Below the pieces are notes generated by a model that was not told the DNA's origin, ran no database searches, and was given only the letters and a program-made list of their open reading frames with translations. Made by a program: the position numbers and the translations under genes. Shown piece after piece: positions 10,320 through 23,639 of a stretch of DNA of 64,000 nt (position 1 is its first letter; every line of letters starts with the position of its first letter). Source of the DNA: Cryptomeria japonica (Eukaryota > Streptophyta > Pinopsida > Cupressales > Cupressaceae); the NCBI RefSeq assembly GCF_030272615.1, contig NC_081408.1, positions 67,561,546 to 67,625,545 on the forward strand, read 5' to 3'.

Positions 10320-13300
10320 CAACAAAATAAGGAGACAATTGCTAGATTGTGGTCTAACCTGAAAAGAAAAGGTGATGGAAAATGTTATTGTCCATGAAAA
10401 ACTTGTAAGGGGTTCAAGACTAGAAGACTTCTAATCAAAACAATGAAGAAACATTGTAGGCTGCATGGTCACATTGAAGGTGGACATGATTATCATCCAT
10501 TGGTAAGTTTTTCATTATATCGCTTTGACAATTTATATACATAATAAATCACGTGATGATGAGACCATGATCATGGTTTATTTATGTATATCAATTTTAG
10601 ATAGGTCAAGCACCCCAGAGCACATGGTATGGATCAACACAACCCTGAGAATATGGTTTTTGAAGTGGACAAACATGGAGGTGTGAATATTGAGGTTGAA
10701 GATAGTGATCCCATGGAAGATGACGATCATGAGCCAAAAAACACAATTGAAGATGATGGTACAAATACATTGATCCATGACTCATTTAGTACTCGCGCAG
10801 CTGATCATGATGATGAAGATGACCTTGATGTTGTTCATGATGTCCCTCTACTTGAGAAGGCATCTGAGGCCCTTTATGAAGGCTCGTAGGCAACTCTTCT
10901 CTCCACTATATTGTTGTTGGTGAACTTGAAGGTTATGAATGGTTTATCCAACATAACAATGTCACATATGTTAAGGCATGTCATACATGTCATAATAAAC
11001 TGTGAATCATGTTGTACCATTAATATTGTTTATTATAACAAATTATATTTTGTTGTTGTATATTGATAGGTGAGTTTTTGTTACCACCATAAAATATTCT
11101 ACCTCACTCATACCGAGAATTATCTATCGTTATGAAAGATATTGGAATGGAGTATCAAGCAATAGATGCTTGTCCCAATGATCATATTATATATCACAAA
11201 CAACATGAATTTTGAACTGAATGCCCTGAATGTCATATCAATAGATATCCAATAGATCAAATAACAAAAAGGGTTCCTTGCAAGGTTCTTCGCTATATTC
11301 CCATTATTCCACACATGCAAGGATTATTCAAGTGCACTAGCTTGGCATAATTTATGGATTACCATGCACATAATAGAAGTCAAGATGACATTATTCAAAT
11401 GCCTGTGGATGGTTCAACATTTATGGACATAGAGGAAAAGTGGCCACACTTTAAAGAAGAACCTCGTAATCTCAAGCTTTCATTGGCAGCAGACGGTGTC
11501 AATCCATTTGGAGGGATGAGATTTGTTTACTCAGTGTGGCCTATTTTTATAATCAACAATAACATTCCTCCATGGATGTTAATAAAGAGGGAGCAAATAA
11601 TGTTGGCAATGATTGTTCCAGGTATTTTATCATTTAAATATAGTCGTCTAAATTAATTATAAATATTGCAATAAAATGGTCATAATAATTAAGTAATGTT
11701 TTTGTTCTTTTGATTAGGTAAGTACCAAGTTAAAGATATGAATGTATATATCAAGCCTCTTATCGATGAGTTACTGGAGTTATGGAATGGTGTCACTATG
11801 TATGACGTCTATAGACCAATGGGACAAAGACAATTTCAATTCCATGCAATGCCTCTATGGACAATACACGATGCCCCCAGACTAACACATTTTTGTGGTA
11901 TGTTATAGTGTTTAAGTTGTGCATGAACATTATAATTCAAAAAATTATCATATTTAATCCAATTATACATTATCTTGTAGCTCTTCAAACAAAGGGAAAA
12001 TTTGCATGTCCTGTTTGTGGCCCAAAGATGAAATCTTCTCATTCAAAAAGTTTAGGAAAACAGGTGTTTGATGAGTATAGGCACTTTCTCCACAAAAATC
12101 ATAAGTATCGAAATACTGAAAAACATATTTTCAATGGGAAAGAAGAGAATACATCAAAGCCACAAAGAATGACACCTCACCTATGGAAGTTGGAATATAA
12201 TAGAATTAATCATCAAGGTAATGCCATTCTATCTATTGGTTTGTCATAAAACATCTTTTCTATTTTGTTTTGTTTATTGATGATGTGATTGATGATCATG
12301 AAGGTCATGAAGGTATAAATGACCACCTTCCTAAGGGAATAAAAAGTTATCCTAGAAAATTTAGTAGGTTGCCCTACTACAAGTAGCTACAAATTGTTCA
12401 TTTGTTTGATAGTATGCATATTGGAAAGAATATAACAGATACATCATAGAAAATATTAGATGGAAGGTGTGACAAAGAAAAAATTGTCAAAATATGTAGT
12501 GACATTCAGGATTCCAATCATGCAATGATAAATGTCATTCAATCAAATAGCCATGGAGACCAGATTAATATAAGTGAGCTTCCTTGGTTATTAACAGACT
12601 AGCAAAGCAATGCTATAAAAGAAGTCATATGAAAAATTTGATTTCCCACAAGATTTGTTGCAAACATAAACAATCTCATATCAAAGAAAAGTGAATTTGG
12701 GCTAGGGATGAAAATGCATGATTGGCATACCTTCATTAAGGTAATTCATGTTCTTGTGTTTTTAGTATGTATTTAAGTACTGTGCGTACGTGTACTTTTC
12801 ATTATGTTACAAAAAAATGAAAAGATAATTTTATAATTGTTGCAGTATGTTCTACCTTTATCTCTCCTAGATCACTTTGACAATAATGTCAAGCAAGTCA
12901 TATATGATCTTGGAAAATACATGAGGCAAGTAGTGATATTTGTTTAGTTTGTTGTATAGATATTATATTTGCAATTTGTTTTACTTCTTATGTAATATAA
13001 TTTTTTGCATCTTGAATACCTTGTAGGTGGTTTTCATGTAAATAAATCCATAAAGATGATATAAAATATTGGAAGAGAAAAATTCCTCATTTAATGTGTG
13101 AAATGCAAAAGTGTCTACCTCCAAATTTTTTCAATGCACAAGAACACTACCTCATACACCAAGTTGAGGAGATTGAATTGTGTGGACTTGAACACACTAG
13201 GTCAATGTGGATAGTTGAGAGGCACTTGAAATTTTTTAAGGCTTCGGTTCAACAAAGAGCACATCCTGAGGGTTCTATGGTGGAGGGATATATAGTATAC

Positions 13301-14043
13301 CGGACTATGGTGTACATTTATGAACATCTTCCTAAGTTTGTAGCAAGGATCCAAGTGGATTGGATTTGGGATCCCAACACCATTAATAAATTCAAAGGGG
13401 AGTACTTGACGGGGAAAGGTAGATTGAGGAAAGTGAGAGGTAATTATAAGATGTTATTGTAGTTAATTAATTCTTAATCTTCAAAATAAATCAATTGTAA
13501 GATATCTATTTATTTTTTGTACAGTTGGTCAAGAGTGGGATGCACTACATTTGTATATTGCAAACAATCTTGATTGGATGATGGTATGGATTGAACGTTG
13601 TCAACATTCTAGATGCACATTAACATGGGAAGGTGTGGCTTCATTGGTTAAATAAGCACATCGTAATGGAGATTCCAATGTTACACAAAGGAAAATTGAT
13701 TTAGCATATGGTTTAAGAGAGAAATAGGTACATATAAATTTATTAATCACCCATATGTTTATCAAATCACAATGCAATAAATTTTACATGTTTGACATAT
13801 CGCAGGTCAAACACCACAACTCTATGTACTACAATGGTCATAAATTTCGTATAAAAAAGTTGGATGACAAGAAGAAAACTTGTGATTCTGGCATCACTGT
13901 AGTCTTTGAGGTGACAAATATTTCATCGAGAAATGACATTCATCCTCAACAGTCTCAAAATTGATACTATGGCATTTTGGATGATATACTTGAGTGTGAC
14001 TTTAATTCCTTCAAATTAGTTTTGTTCATCGTCAAATGGTATA
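10320..14043 (+). pseudogene. tnp2: CACTA tnp2-type transposase gene, 5' part
   Basis: Exon-like blocks follow one another. A transposase-associated Cys/His-rich segment lies at about 10330-10500 (CYCP, KTCKGFKTRR, HCRLHGHIEGG) and is followed by GTAAG. An acidic linker with PLLEKASEALYEGS lies at 10629-10890. The tnp2 core spans about 11070-12230 and includes LAADGVNPFGGMR, PLIDELLELWNGVTMYDVYRP and the CPVCGPKMKS zinc-like pair. A DUF4218-type block lies at 12840-13460 and a DUF4216-type block (VKHHNSMYYNGHKFRIKK, ending FIVKWY) at 13755-14043. Several blocks are bounded by GT...AG. In-frame stops such as those near 11349 and 12390 show it is dead. The gene continues at 18600 beyond an inserted LTR. 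Confidence 0.85.
14039..14043. repeat. GTATA target-site duplication, left
   Basis: GTATA precedes TGTAATGCCC at 14044 and recurs at 18600-18604 immediately after GGGCATTACA. A five-base duplication is typical of integrase-mediated LTR-element insertion. Confidence 0.9.
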
Positions 14044-17000
14044 TGTAATGCCCCGCCAGGAAACCCCTAAGGGTTTAAGATAAAACACACAAATAGAGTG
14101 TAAAATTTTATTTTTTAATAATAATTAGGAGCGTTAATGAAAAGTTACAACATTAAGATAGTTGAAGTTAACTCAGTTCAAAATTAGACATGACATTAAA
14201 ATACCTTGGAGTTATCTGTCAACTTAGATATCATAGCGGAAGGCTCAAACAATCCTAAGGAGTTTCCTAACGCGATTACATAACCTTACACCTAACTCAA
14301 CTTGCGTCATTAGATCCATTAAACAGGATATCTTATTAACGAGATTCTGCATAGCTCTTGATTATATATGTGATCTATGGTTTGACAACTTATAATATTA
14401 GGAAGCATTCAATTGCTTTGGTTAGTGAGGAGGCCATCGAGAGGTTAATTACTCAATGCACTTTAATTCATAAGTTCATTAGGAGGTCTCCAAATAGGTT
14501 CAAGCGCTTAAAAAAATATAACAAAGTTCATTCATTAGAGTTTTAAAATAACCATCCACTCTTGACATCATCCTTTAATACTATAAATATGCTTAACGAG
14601 ATTCATTCGTTTAGGGTTAAACTTCGATTAGTAAAACAAGGATGCCATCATTTGGTTTTAAAATATTCACCCATATTTGTTATCTTTTTTCTTTAATATT
14701 AAAGGCATGGTTAATGGGAGAAATTCGTTCCTTAGAGATTAACTACCATTATTAGAGTGAGGTCTCTTCATTTGTTTTCATGCATAGCCAACCGATGAGT
14801 TGAAGTTCTTTTTTATGAAAGGTATAATGTGAGAAGCCATAGGATTCATTTGAAGTTTTAATAATGCAAAGAGATGGACTAACTTCATTAAGATGGATAT
14901 GCATTAGGACAAACGGAAGCATCCTTGAATTTAGAGTATCGTTAACTAGATGACATTCATCATTTCAAGGTTAGAGTAATAAGATTATAATAACATTCTT
15001 CTATTAGAATTTAAAATACAATTATCTTATTGCATATCTCCTTTTTGTTAGATGAAAGTAATATGCGAGAGATACTTTTACTAGGATTTAATGTATAAAC
15101 AACAAATCAATTTCTTTTCCATTTTAGATTAATTTTAGCAATCATGAGGGATTCCTTTTTTAAAGATTAGAATAAGGATGTCTAATTGAGTTCGCCCAAT
15201 TATAAAATAAATCTGGTGAGGATTATTGTTAGGAATAAAACGTGAAAATAACTTATCAAATTCGTTCAATGTAATGAAACATAATTGACATGGCGTGATT
15301 CATTTCCTAAGGTAAAAAGATAGATATTTATATGATGTTCATTCTTTAGTTTTCAATCTAAGAATTGTGACATAAATTTTAACTTCATTTCCTTTTTACA
15401 TCCATTCCATTTATATACTTAATAACAAGTTAATCCAATAAAGTATTCTAACAAGATTCTTTCCACCATTACAACTTAAATTAACATTATCAATTTACTT
15501 TTTCCACAACTTTAATCTCAATATTTAAATACCTTGCCATATTCATAATTCACCACGTTTTACGAATTTAAATGACTATATTTATCCATTTGAATAATGT
15601 TATGCACTTAAATTTGATTTCATTATATTTCCACCATACACTTAAGCAAGAGTATAACCATTCATGATAACTTAAAACATAAAACAAGTACGCTAAAAAT
15701 ATCACATAACACAGGTATGATCTCGGAGTTCACCCCGGAGGGGCTACATCTCCGGGTCTGCTCAACTGCAAGACCCCTTTGGTATTATATAGTTAAAGTT
15801 ACATATTTACATGTCTTTACAACTCTGCCTTTTAGGCGAACCCATACACTATTCAACATTTACCTCGTTAGATTATTACATAGTGGTCCCTTTTAAAAGC
15901 GGGTCATTTGAAGCATATTAAAAGAAAACAAATAAACCTAGATTCTCTTGTTTGACGATATCCTTACTAGGGGCTTGACCTACTTTCAACCAAACACTGT
16001 CATGCCAAGTCTTACCATTACATAACCAAATTCAATAATTAGAAGTTTAATTCAGCATAGGCATTATCCGGTAGAGGTATTTTTTTTTATCATTACTATC
16101 CGTTGGTGTCGATTCAAGTTTATGGTTTTGTTAGGCTAACTCTTATTTAAAACTTCACATTAATCCATCATTAATAATTAACCCAAGTTAATAATGTGCA
16201 AAACCCGAGCATGTCTAAATCAAGATAAATCAATAACTGTAACGAAATATAATTCTATCAAGAGACGGTTATCTAAATCCAAATATTATTTGCTATCCTG
16301 AAATTAAATAATATAATAGAAAGTTGAATTTAAAATTAGATGACATAAAAGGGAATTGAACCTAAAGACTTCTTAACTATATTTACCCCCTTTCATTAAT
16401 TTCACTACACTTATTAATTCTTACATAATAATAAAAAAAATGTAAATTAATATATATTAAACAATAAACTGAAATAAATTAAAATAATTTAAAACCCCTT
16501 TTCTTTTATTCTAAATACTAAAACCAATTTTTAAAACTAAAATAAATTACACACAAAAACGAAACTCAAAATAACAAAAAAAGAGGGCGTTGCCCTTTTG
16601 GCTCGCGCAGGGGTTTGTCCCTGTGGCGGCGCCACTGCGGTGCCCGCAGGCCCGCGGCGCCCTGCGGCCACCGCGGCCCCTGCGGCCACCGCAGTGCCGC
16701 GGCCACTGGTGCCTTCACCTGCGAGCGGGAGAGTCCTCGGGGAGGCGTGCGGGGATGAGTGTGGGTGAAGCGAGCGGGGGAGGGGGAGGAGGAGCGGGTG
16801 GAGCTCCGCTCCCCGCCCTCCAAACCCCCAACCCACATTCAAAACAATAACGCACAGCGTTTTAAAACGCGTTTTTTTTTTTGTGTTTATAAACAATAAA
16901 AAAAAAAACACATGAAATGTTTCGAAAATTAGATATTTCGATTCACTCATACAAATGGGTTTTATTCAAAATAAGAAACGTGGTTTTTCAACCACTCTCA

Positions 17001-18599
17001 CTCACAGCAGCAAAACCCCAGTTTTATAAAAAAAAACAGTCTTAAACAAAAACTTACAAGAGGATATTTCCAAACCCATACCATTTCCATCAAGACCCAA
17101 TGATCACCATAATTTCAACCAAGAACTCAGATTTCTTTAGGGAAATTCAAACATACTTCATTTGGTTTTAGATGAAATGAAAGATAACAAGAGACCTACC
17201 TCCATTTGCATTCCTGGCATGAATTTGAAAGAAGAGCTCCAGCAACTCTAAGCAAGAAAGAAAACAAAACTCCCTTCTTTTCTTCCCAAAAACCATGTTT
17301 TTCCCCCCCAAAAATGACCAAAAGCCCAGAACCCCCAAAATGCTTGCAAAAATAAGTTAAAAAGAAAAACCCTAATTTTGCCCTAATTTTCAATTTCGAA
17401 ATTAGGCATTTATTTTTAAAATAAAATGAATGAAAATCCCAAATGGAAGTCATTCCTTTCCATTATTTATTAATCTTATTTGTTTTCCCTTATTAAAATT
17501 AAAATGCTTCTTTTTCTTATTGAGTTCTAAATTTTAATTTTTCAATATCGATTTGGGCCTACATTTACACTTTGGAACTATTTACCAGGTAGGGCGTTTT
17601 GATTAAATTTTAATTTTCTAAAAGTCAAACTTTTATACTATATCGACTTTACAAGTAAAATGGAACTAATTTCTTTTAAATAGTGAATTTTACCCTTTTT
17701 CCCCCAACAAGCGAAAATGATTAATTTATTTCTATTTCTCAATTGACTTTTAAATTATTCCTTTCCAAAACGCATAATTTATTAAAATCGTCGTTGTTAA
17801 AATTAACTATTAAATTAACTCGCTACAACAAAATAAAGCGACATTTTTTAAATACATGACTAATCTAGTACAAGAGTCTTATTTATTCTAATTTCTCAAC
17901 TACAAATACGTAAATGTTACAAATGCGCAAATGAGCACACTAACCCCAGTTAAATACCTTAAGCCTGCTACATTAATAATTTAAGGCAATCTCTTAAATT
18001 AATGATTAATCATATAAAGGAAGCTACCCATTTAAATTTCTAAATTACTAATGTGCTCGTCTACTCATAAATTTGAATTTGATACTTAGGATAACAAACC
18101 TCACTTACCTCGCGCAAGGCATGCAAATCGAGGAAGTCCTCCAAGTCTCTCGACATGCATCCCAAAGAAAAGCAAGCCTCACGAATCCACACACGATGCT
18201 CACCTAACCATGGCTAAGGCAAAACGAGAGTTATATGACCACTAAATCCGAATTCAAAAGATGAAGGAGCATACTCAACCTTGCAAATTCCAAAGGAGAT
18301 GAACCTTGCCCTAAGCGATGTTGTACCTGCAAATCTCCTGCACCCATGAATTCATACAAGCATGCATATACAAATACATATTCAATGAAGACGTTAGCTC
18401 AAGATTTATCACAAGGGTTAGGAACAATTACATTTACATGAGAATCGATGCAAAAGCACAATAATAAGTATGCTCAGTTTATTTATATTATCTAAACTAC
18501 ACATTGCATATCGGTTAATCTACCATTCGAGAATGCCACATAGGAAGTCAATCAAGGTTAAACGGGTTTTAAAAGTCCGACTAGGGTATGGGCATTACA
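14044..18599. mobile_element. Solo-LTR-like or LARD-like insertion (4,556 bp) in tnp2
   Basis: The ends are TGTAATGCCC and GGGCATTACA (10-bp inverted termini, TG...CA), with a GTATA duplication on both sides. No gag or pol motif is visible in any frame, and I could not find a second copy of the terminal sequence inside, so a single large LTR left by recombination is the simplest reading. A non-autonomous element with very divergent internal LTRs is the alternative. The terminal decamer differs at one base from the G2 LTR start TGTAATACCC, pointing to the same broad Gypsy group. It contains a small hairpin (CCCGGAG..CTCCGGG near 15733) and a GC-rich island at 16575-16835. Most of it is AT-rich and featureless. 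Confidence 0.75.
16575..16835. other. GC-rich island within the solo LTR
   Basis: A sharply GC-rich block of about 250 bp stands in otherwise very AT-rich DNA. It holds tandem CTGCGGCCACCGCGG-like units and many CpGs. Open frames across it on both strands have low-complexity Pro/Arg/Ala/Gly composition and no domain. It may be the promoter or U3/R part of the LTR; that is inference. Confidence 0.6.
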
Positions 18600-19009
18600 G
18601 TATAGGCTACAATTGAATAAAAATGATCCTGATAGAATTGTTATTGAGCATGATAATGGTTTTATAATGCTAAATACAAGGTCATTTGAACCAATTGGGG
18701 ATGAGCCCTATGTTCTTCCAAGCCAATGTGAGCAAGTATTTTACTCAAGGGTTCCACATAAATCGGGTTGGTCATTTGTTGTTAGACATGATCCAAGAGG
18801 AAGGCCAATAAAGTATAATGTGATGGAAGAAGAAGATACCGAAGAAGTAGAAGATGAAGTGGATGATGATCACGATCGACGGTTTTACAATGACGATGAA
18901 GAAGAAGAAGAAGAAGATGATGATGATGATGATGATGATGATGACGGTGATGGTGATGATGGTGATGATGATAGTGAAGATGTTGTTGATGATGATGATG
19001 ATGGCGACA

Positions 19010-19049
<40 letters not shown>

Positions 19050-19077
19050 CCTTGATGTTCATGATGATGAAGAATGA
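18600..19077 (+). pseudogene. tnp2: CACTA tnp2-type transposase gene, 3' part with acidic tail
   Basis: This continues the DUF4216-type block cut at 14043. If one target duplication and the LTR are ignored, the frame reads on from VKWY into RLQLNKNDPDRIV, then the usual ending pattern GDEPYVLPSQCEQVFY and WSFVVRHDPRGRP. The protein ends with a long Asp/Glu tail, encoded from about 18890 by a nearly pure GAT/GAA microsatellite, and stops at 19077. Acidic tails are common at the C terminus of tnp2 proteins. The clean resumption of frame dates the LTR insertion later than the gene. Confidence 0.85.
18895..19070 (+). repeat. GAT/GAA trinucleotide microsatellite
   Basis: Runs of GAT with some GAA and GGT encode the Asp-rich tail of tnp2. 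Being trinucleotide, they leave all frames open, which creates spurious poly-Ile, poly-His and poly-Met readings in the other frames. Confidence 0.9.
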
Positions 19078-19505
19078 AATGCATGAGGAATGCAATTAGT
19101 ATATTATCTATTTAATATTGACTTCTTCATAGAATTTTTTTTACATAATTAATTCATTTTGTTTTGAATTATAATGCCATTACATAATTAATTCATGATG
19201 CACCTTTTAATATGGAGATGGAGATAGGGAGTGTGACTATTTATGTGACAATTTTTAAACTGTGTTTATTTATGGAAATTGGATTGTTTATTAGCTATGT
19301 GACTATTTATGTGACCATTTAGTTAAGGATCATGCATAGTCTACATAAATTAAAGGTAAGGAATTAAAAAATTTACAATGATTTTTATGACAACATCTTT
19401 TTAATATTTAATACTCTTTTTGTCTACAAAGTTCATGTTGTTCATGTTGTGTATGATGTAATTTTGCTAACACTTTTTATATTTTTTCTTTGTCATAGGC
19501 CAACA
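19078..19505. other. Spacer between the two CACTA genes
   Basis: AT-rich intergenic DNA with the phrase CTATTTATGTGAC repeated two to three times (19230-19320). No coding signal. It probably holds the tnp2 terminator and the second gene's upstream region, but no specific signal is identifiable. Confidence 0.5.
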
Positions 19506-22320
19506 TGGATCCATCACACATTGTAGACAGAGATGTACCTTGTGACACTTCTAATGAGCAGGTAAACCTCATTGTAATTGTACAAATTATGTAGAAGCAA
19601 ACTGTTACATTATTATGTTCTTTTTTTTAGTGATTTATACTAGTTTTGTAATTGTTAATGACATTCTTGACATAGACGGATGTTCCGAGAAAGGGAAAGG
19701 GAGTTGCAGTACCTACACACCTTTCTATGGATGTGGAATCATTAGAGTTAAGCAATGATGACCCTAAAGATTTACAGACCTTGTGAAATTCTTTAAAATG
19801 TCTCTTATAAAAATTAAAAAAGAGATTGTTCCTTTGGTAGCCATGCATCCTACCACTAATGAGATACGACAGAGGGTGGAATTATTGTATAAGACATTAG
19901 AAAAATTGCAAGTAAGCAGTAATGAAAGCTTTAATTATAACAAAAGTTCAATAATGGTTTATATTTTATTCTCTTTTTATGTCATTAACTAAAATATGTA
20001 TGTATTGTTTTTACAGCAATTTATCCACCCTCATGAAAGTCGTTCCTACGATCAGGGTGTTGCAAGATCAGGTGATGACGATTTTCTTGTATTATCACTT
20101 GCTTGGCTTATCACTCTGAGTAACCAAAACACATCATACTTGTTACTATCAATTTTCAAAATAAAGGTTTATCCTTGTTTAAAATTCTTGCACTTTTCAT
20201 ATATTTAATGTTTGATATATTTAATGTATTATTCTTTAGGCGCTGTCAATGTTACTGTGCAAATGTTGACACCGCCTCATCAGAGGTCACCCTCACTTGT
20301 ATTGCCGACTGCAATGTCGGCAACACGTAGCATGCAGACATCCTCTAGTGCACGTCATATTGGCCCACCCACTTTTGGTAGATCCCTCTTTTTCTCTATC
20401 TTCTGTCATGTGTTTATTTCCCTTCAAGCGTTCTTTCTTGAATTCTAATGCCATTTCATAGTGGATTCATTTTTTGTAGGAGGAGATGCACATGAGGATG
20501 TGCCACAGGTGACTATTGCTGATAACATAACATCATTTCCTGGATCTTCTTGTATTGCTAGTACGGGAACATTGCAGGCCACATTCGTGGTGAGCAATGA
20601 AGAAATGCTTCCCTTAAAGATACAAAAGGTTCCAGGTACTTTAAAATTATTATTATATATACTCTAATTGTAATTTACTTTATGATCACTCGTTTTGGAC
20701 TAATGATCCCATGATTTTTTTGCAGGAAATGATATTTTCTATAAACATCTTAGTGACATTGCATTGTAGATATTTGGGCCCACCATATGTAAAAGGTGGT
20801 ACATCAAATGTGAACTAACCCTTATCCACTTTTGATTTCATATCATTGCTAGAATAATTTTCCTTTGATCCATTTCTTGAAGTGTAATAAATGTAGCTTC
20901 AGTTCATTTTTGAATCTAACATGTTTGTTTTTTCTTTAAAAGGTGGAATGACCAAGAAAAAAGGTTAAAAGATGAATTGACAAACCAAATGGTTGAGTGG
21001 TTTGGAAATGACACCTTTGACAAAACCAAGCTCCTTGAAAAAGCTGGCACATATCTAAAGTGTGTGAGGGACCAATACAAGACCCATTTGGATAGGAATG
21101 TAAAGTACAAGCATCCCCCCATGACTCTAGAGAGGGAGTGGAAGGACCTAATTTTGGATGTCAAGGAGAGAATTGAAAGGAAAAAAGGAAATACACTAGT
21201 AGATGCCAGAAGAAGGTACGAGATAATATTAAGAATGTAATTTTGTACTAATTAATTACTCTTTATATTTATATAATCTAACATATTTCAAACTTTTTAT
21301 AGATTGAGTGACACATCAAAGGCAACCAAGGCGAGGCAAGAAAAGCACAGGCAACACAAACTCGGCTCTGATGGTTACATGAAACTTGTTGCACGAATTG
21401 TAAGTATCTCATGTAAACTCCCATATTGTCTCAAAATATTAATAAATTACAAACATTTTTTTTTAATCAAACAATGCAAGAAAAATTCACAGTACCAAGA
21501 ACAAATGTAGGGCTCTAAATTCAATAGAGTGCCCATAGAAGATGACAAGAGAATTGCCTAGCAGCAAGGCTATTTAGCCATGGCTGATCGGCTACGAGAA
21601 TTGAGTGGGCATACACAACATTCGAGTGCATCCGTCACATAGGTAAATATGCTAAATGGAAGTTGTTTCAAATTGAATACTTTACCAATAATGTAATTGA
21701 TGTTGAGTTCCAACGTAAAGTGACTATATTTGTTTTAAATAAGCAATGAATGATAACAATGTGCATGTCATTGGAATGTAGTCTACTAATTGTGAAACAC
21801 CACCTACACATGAAGGTCTGGATGTGCATCCCAGTAGTGGAGGTATTCATTTGCTATTCAAATTTATTTATTTAGCTATTAATACAATTAAACATCTTAA
21901 TTTGTAATTAGAGTAGTAATTAATGTAACCTTTCTTGTTAATATTTTAGAGCATGTAGTAGGTGGTGAGCAAGTGGAGAATGATCTAGGTACACAACCTC
22001 AAAAACGTGATGTTCCCCACTTAGGTAAAGAGGACCACTGTTATTGCTTTAAACAAATATAATTGCAATTGGTGTTCAGCATGTTGAGGTTGAGGCTACA
22101 CAAAATGATGTGGCCCCATCAGGTAAAGAGCACAACAATTATGTTCTCTAAATTAATGAAATACTTGTAACAATAATTTTATTTTTTTTAATTTAACCTA
22201 TTTCTTTGTTATTGCAGAGGACCCCCCTTCGCTTCAGTGTCCTCATCCTTAGTATAGGACTAGGCATACATTGAGATCATAAGCAGTTAGCAGACCATCT
22301 GCAGAGGGGGAAATGATGAA
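19506..22320 (+). pseudogene. Second CACTA gene (tnpA/Transposase_24-like), multi-exon remnant
   Basis: Exon-like blocks with plausible splice ends start at ATG 19506 (MDPSHIVDRDVPC.. then GTAAAC). Further blocks lie near 19675-19912, 20016-20110, 20241-20377 and 20480-20635. The best-conserved block, 20941-21214, reads NQMVEWFGNDTFDKTKLLEKAG...KHPPMTLEREWKDLI and continues after an intron at 21302-21400 with SKATKARQEKHRQHKLGSDGY. That ending, a basic stretch before a conserved GS..., resembles the plant Transposase_24 (Ptta/En/Spm) domain, which belongs to the DNA-binding accessory protein of CACTA elements. Later short blocks run to about 22300. A frame slip near 19780 and stops near 21560 mark decay. 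Exon limits are estimates. Confidence 0.6.
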
Positions 22321-23639
22321 GACACCGATGTTCCACTTGGTCTTTTCATAGCTTCAAAGAAAAAAAAAAGAAAGAAATGATTGTAATCTAACTTATTTGA
22401 TAATGACTGATTTTTATGTGTTAGTGAATATAATTATGTGCTAATTAATGGTTATGGATGATATGTGTTAATTAATATTGATGAATGTTGCGTGTTAATT
22501 AATGTTAATCCATGTTATGTGTTAATGAACATTATGTGATATTAATGAATGAATGCTATATTTTATTAATGGTAGAAAGAATTAATGAATAAATGTTATA
22601 AGATGTTAACGGGGAATTTATAGTGATGTTAGGGGGGGGAGGGGACAAATGAGCTTCCACCTTCACGTGGTTGGCCCTATTAAGTAGAGAATATTAAACT
22701 ATTCTCGATACCAAGCAAAGCTCAACAAGGTAACACACTTTTCAATATTTCATTATGTTGCACAATTAATCTTATTGAATAATGTATATTGAATCTTAAT
22801 TGTGGGGTCCAACATAGCCAACAAAAACAACAACACCACGAGTTGTTGGGTATAATGAACTCCCATATTGTCTTGTTTGTACACGAACAATATGAGTTGA
22901 TTCTAGTGTTGATATCCAAGGTGGGACTACAAAAGTTATGAATATGCCTCATCCTTGTAAGTTTTTTTATTACAACTCCTAATGCTTGAGACTAAACTTT
23001 TTGTTCTTGATGTTTTTCACTAGTTGTCATAACCTCTGACTTTGATGCTTGTGCCTTAATAGAACTAGATGTTTCTTGTATGCATACTTGGTCAAGGACT
23101 GCATTAATACTCATGTTTCAATGTTGATGTACAAGTCATGTAAAAGGACAACTACAATTGATACCAGTGCCTTATCTAGGCCACAAAGTCATCTAAGTTT
23201 AAACAATACTCCCACAATCAAATATCTCCACACATCCCATCACCTTGGCTTCTATAAAACCCCACATATGCCTGATATGCATAAGAATTTACCCTTATCA
23301 AATTAGACTATATTCATCAAATTCAAAATCTCCCACAAGGAATTTACTGATAGAAATACTTCATGCATATTTAATTTCCCTCTTGGAAAGAAAAGCTAAG
23401 AAACACCTCTATTTAAGATTGCCTTACAATCCATACTTAAATGAATAACCCTAGATTACTCATATTGAAAATAGTAAATATTTGCAAGTAGACCAGAAGA
23501 CAACACAAAATTTAGGCTCGAAAGTTGATAGTCTATATATTGATATTAATTTTGAGAAAATATTACAAAACTCAAAGTATTCTCCATAAGACTAGAAAAA
23601 AGCTCAGATAAATTTCTTCAGCATTTTCTTACAATGACT
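22321..23639. other. CACTA right-arm non-coding DNA, with AT-rich short repeats
   Basis: At 22400-22620 a degenerate array of GTTAATTAATG/ATGTTATGTG-like units follows the second gene. The remainder to about 23640 has no recognisable coding. The 3' LTR expected for the minus-strand element at 23640-29038 should lie somewhere here but could not be identified. Confidence 0.4.

Noticed and set aside
16537-16950. 137-residue frame over the GC-rich island
   Set aside because: Low-complexity Pro/Ala/Arg/Gly composition with alternatives on both strands; the signal is base composition.
18772-19099. Poly-Ile, poly-His and poly-Met frames over the GAT microsatellite
   Set aside because: They are out-of-frame shadows of the Asp-rich transposase tail; the sequence is a trinucleotide repeat.
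23049-23448. Short plus-strand frames after the CACTA genes
   Set aside because: No homology, stop-rich surroundings and no splice or promoter context.
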